Positions 5,983 through 6,573 of a DNA stretch of 6,573 nucleotides are shown one piece after another (the stretch's first letter is position 1; each line of letters opens with the position of its first letter). The translations under genes and the position numbers were made by a program. Location: NCBI GenBank assembly GCA_002083565.1, contig MSXM01000077.1, forward strand, positions 1-6,573, read 5' to 3'. The notes under the pieces were generated by a model. It had not been told where the DNA came from and searched no databases. It was given only the letters and a program-made list of their open reading frames with translations. Source of the stretch: Nitrospira sp. ST-bin4. Its GTDB lineage: Bacteria; Nitrospirota; Nitrospiria; Nitrospirales; Nitrospiraceae.

Positions 5983-6012
5983 ATCAATGGTTCCTGGAAC
6001 CCTTTTCTGCCC
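5983..6012. repeat. Palindrome-cored 30-bp direct repeat, copy B, at the IS110 junction
   Basis: Second copy of the repeat at 5164-5193, same orientation, 28 of 30 bases identical, with the same palindrome GGTTCCTGGAACC (5989-6001). Its right edge ends exactly where recognisable IS110 transposase coding begins (6013). The left flank (5900-5982) has no similarity to the left flank of copy A. It does contain a 6-bp inverted repeat, GAGGCC/GGCCTC (5912-5936), with a 13-base loop. Confidence 0.75.
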
Positions 6013-6573
6013 CAAGTGCGCGATTTCGCCAAAGCGAGTGGGCACTTGGCCAAGACCGATGCCCTGGATGCCCAGGTGCTGGCGCAGCTTGCCGAGGTAA
6101 TGCACCCGCAGCTGCGCCCACTGCCGGATGCCGACACGCGCGTGCTGGCCGCGGTATTGACGCGCCGCCGCCAGCTAGTCGAGATGCTCACGGCCGAGAA
6201 GAATCGTCTCCTGAGTGCCGCGGCGCCGATTCGGAAACGAGTGCGGGTCCATATCGCCTGGCTCGAACGAGAGCTGGACCAGACCAACACGGCACTGGCG
6301 GAGGCGATTCGTCACAGCCCCGTGTGGCGTGAAAAAGATGATCTGCTGCAGAGCGTGCCAGGAGTCGGCCCGGTCGTGACCTCGACGCTCTTGGCGAGCC
6401 TCCCGGAACTCGACACCTTGACGAATAAGCAGATCGCCGCCCTCGTTGGCGTGGCCCCCCGGAATCGCGATAGCGGGACACTCCGAGGGGGACGGACCGT
6501 ATGGGGCGGGTGCGCGCGGTGCTCTATATGGCCGCCATTGTCGCCGCCCGGTTCAATCCGGTGATCCGGACCT
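6013..6573 (+). pseudogene. IS110-family transposase remnant: 5' truncated and frameshifted
   Basis: Remnant of an IS110-family DEDD transposase (recombinase), an enzyme that moves an insertion sequence by site-specific recombination. Homology starts at QVRDFAKASGHLAKTDALDA, which carries the last two acidic residues of the DEDD site (codons at 6058 and 6067). Roughly the first 90-100 residues, with the first D and the E, are missing. A coiled central region follows, then the C-terminal Transposase_20 domain with LLQSVPGVGPVVTSTLLASLPE and APRNRDSGTL, whose Ser (codon 6472) matches the conserved catalytic serine. After TVWGG the expected continuation VRAVLYMAAIVAARFNPVIRT is found in another frame from 6510 to the window end. 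A small indel near 6500-6510 has therefore broken the gene, and the original frame stops at 6564. The open frame nominally begins at an ATG at 5926 by reading through the repeat. It is inactive as it stands; the IS right end is outside the window. Confidence 0.88.

Noticed and set aside
5851..6105. Minus-strand open frame of 84 codons whose TGA overlaps the antitoxin ATG as ATGA
   Set aside because: Its first third is antisense to the IS110 remnant, its middle is the palindromic repeat, and the last part matches nothing I know. The ATGA overlap is suggestive of an operon, but the frame is a mosaic, so I do not call a gene. It could at most be the tail of a lost gene.
1..6573. tRNA, rRNA or CRISPR array
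   Set aside because: No cloverleaf, rRNA-like conserved segments or regularly spaced repeats were seen; the only direct repeat has two copies about 820 bp apart.

Overview
The window is about 6.6 kb of moderately GC-rich bacterial DNA. The genes resemble those of a Gram-negative, Nitrospirota-like bacterium such as Nitrospira. That assignment is an inference from protein style and gene content; no rRNA or other marker is present. Everything from 1 to 5854 is coded on the minus strand, so the biological order runs from high to low coordinates. Only the broken transposase at the right edge is on the plus strand.

Right edge to about 5130 (accessory region): a 5'-truncated and frameshifted IS110-family transposase (6013 to the window end) abuts a 30-bp sequence whose core is a perfect palindrome (GGTTCCTGGAACC). 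A second copy of that sequence, 28 of 30 bases identical and in the same orientation, lies about 820 bp away at 5164-5193. Between the two copies sits a compact two-gene operon: a DUF433 antitoxin-like protein followed, with no intervening base, by a DUF5615 PIN-like putative toxin. Its best promoter puts the transcript start on the antitoxin ATG, so the mRNA may be leaderless.

Middle (5018-3655): a TerC-family integral membrane protein, probably a metal-ion (Mn2+-type) transporter, with an unusual C-terminal tail carrying HxH and CxxC; then a small DUF1844 protein with its own promoter and a strong ribosome binding site that fixes its start at 4047.

Left (3509-1): an NtrY-like membrane sensor histidine kinase (777 aa) followed by an NtrX-like sigma-54-dependent response regulator, cut by the window edge after 359 codons. 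The pair should act as one phosphorelay: NtrY senses a signal, autophosphorylates on His570 and passes phosphate to Asp53 of NtrX, whose AAA+ domain would remodel sigma-54 RNA polymerase. A near-consensus sigma-70 promoter precedes ntrY, and an interrupted 11-bp inverted repeat overlaps its -35 and spacer, which suggests a repressor or autoregulatory site. The 97-bp gap between the two genes holds an imperfect inverted repeat built of GTGA units.

The most unusual part is the right-hand third: the toxin-antitoxin module bracketed by direct copies of a palindromic repeat, one of which is joined precisely to a decapitated IS110 gene. No clearly new multi-gene system is visible in the rest of the window.
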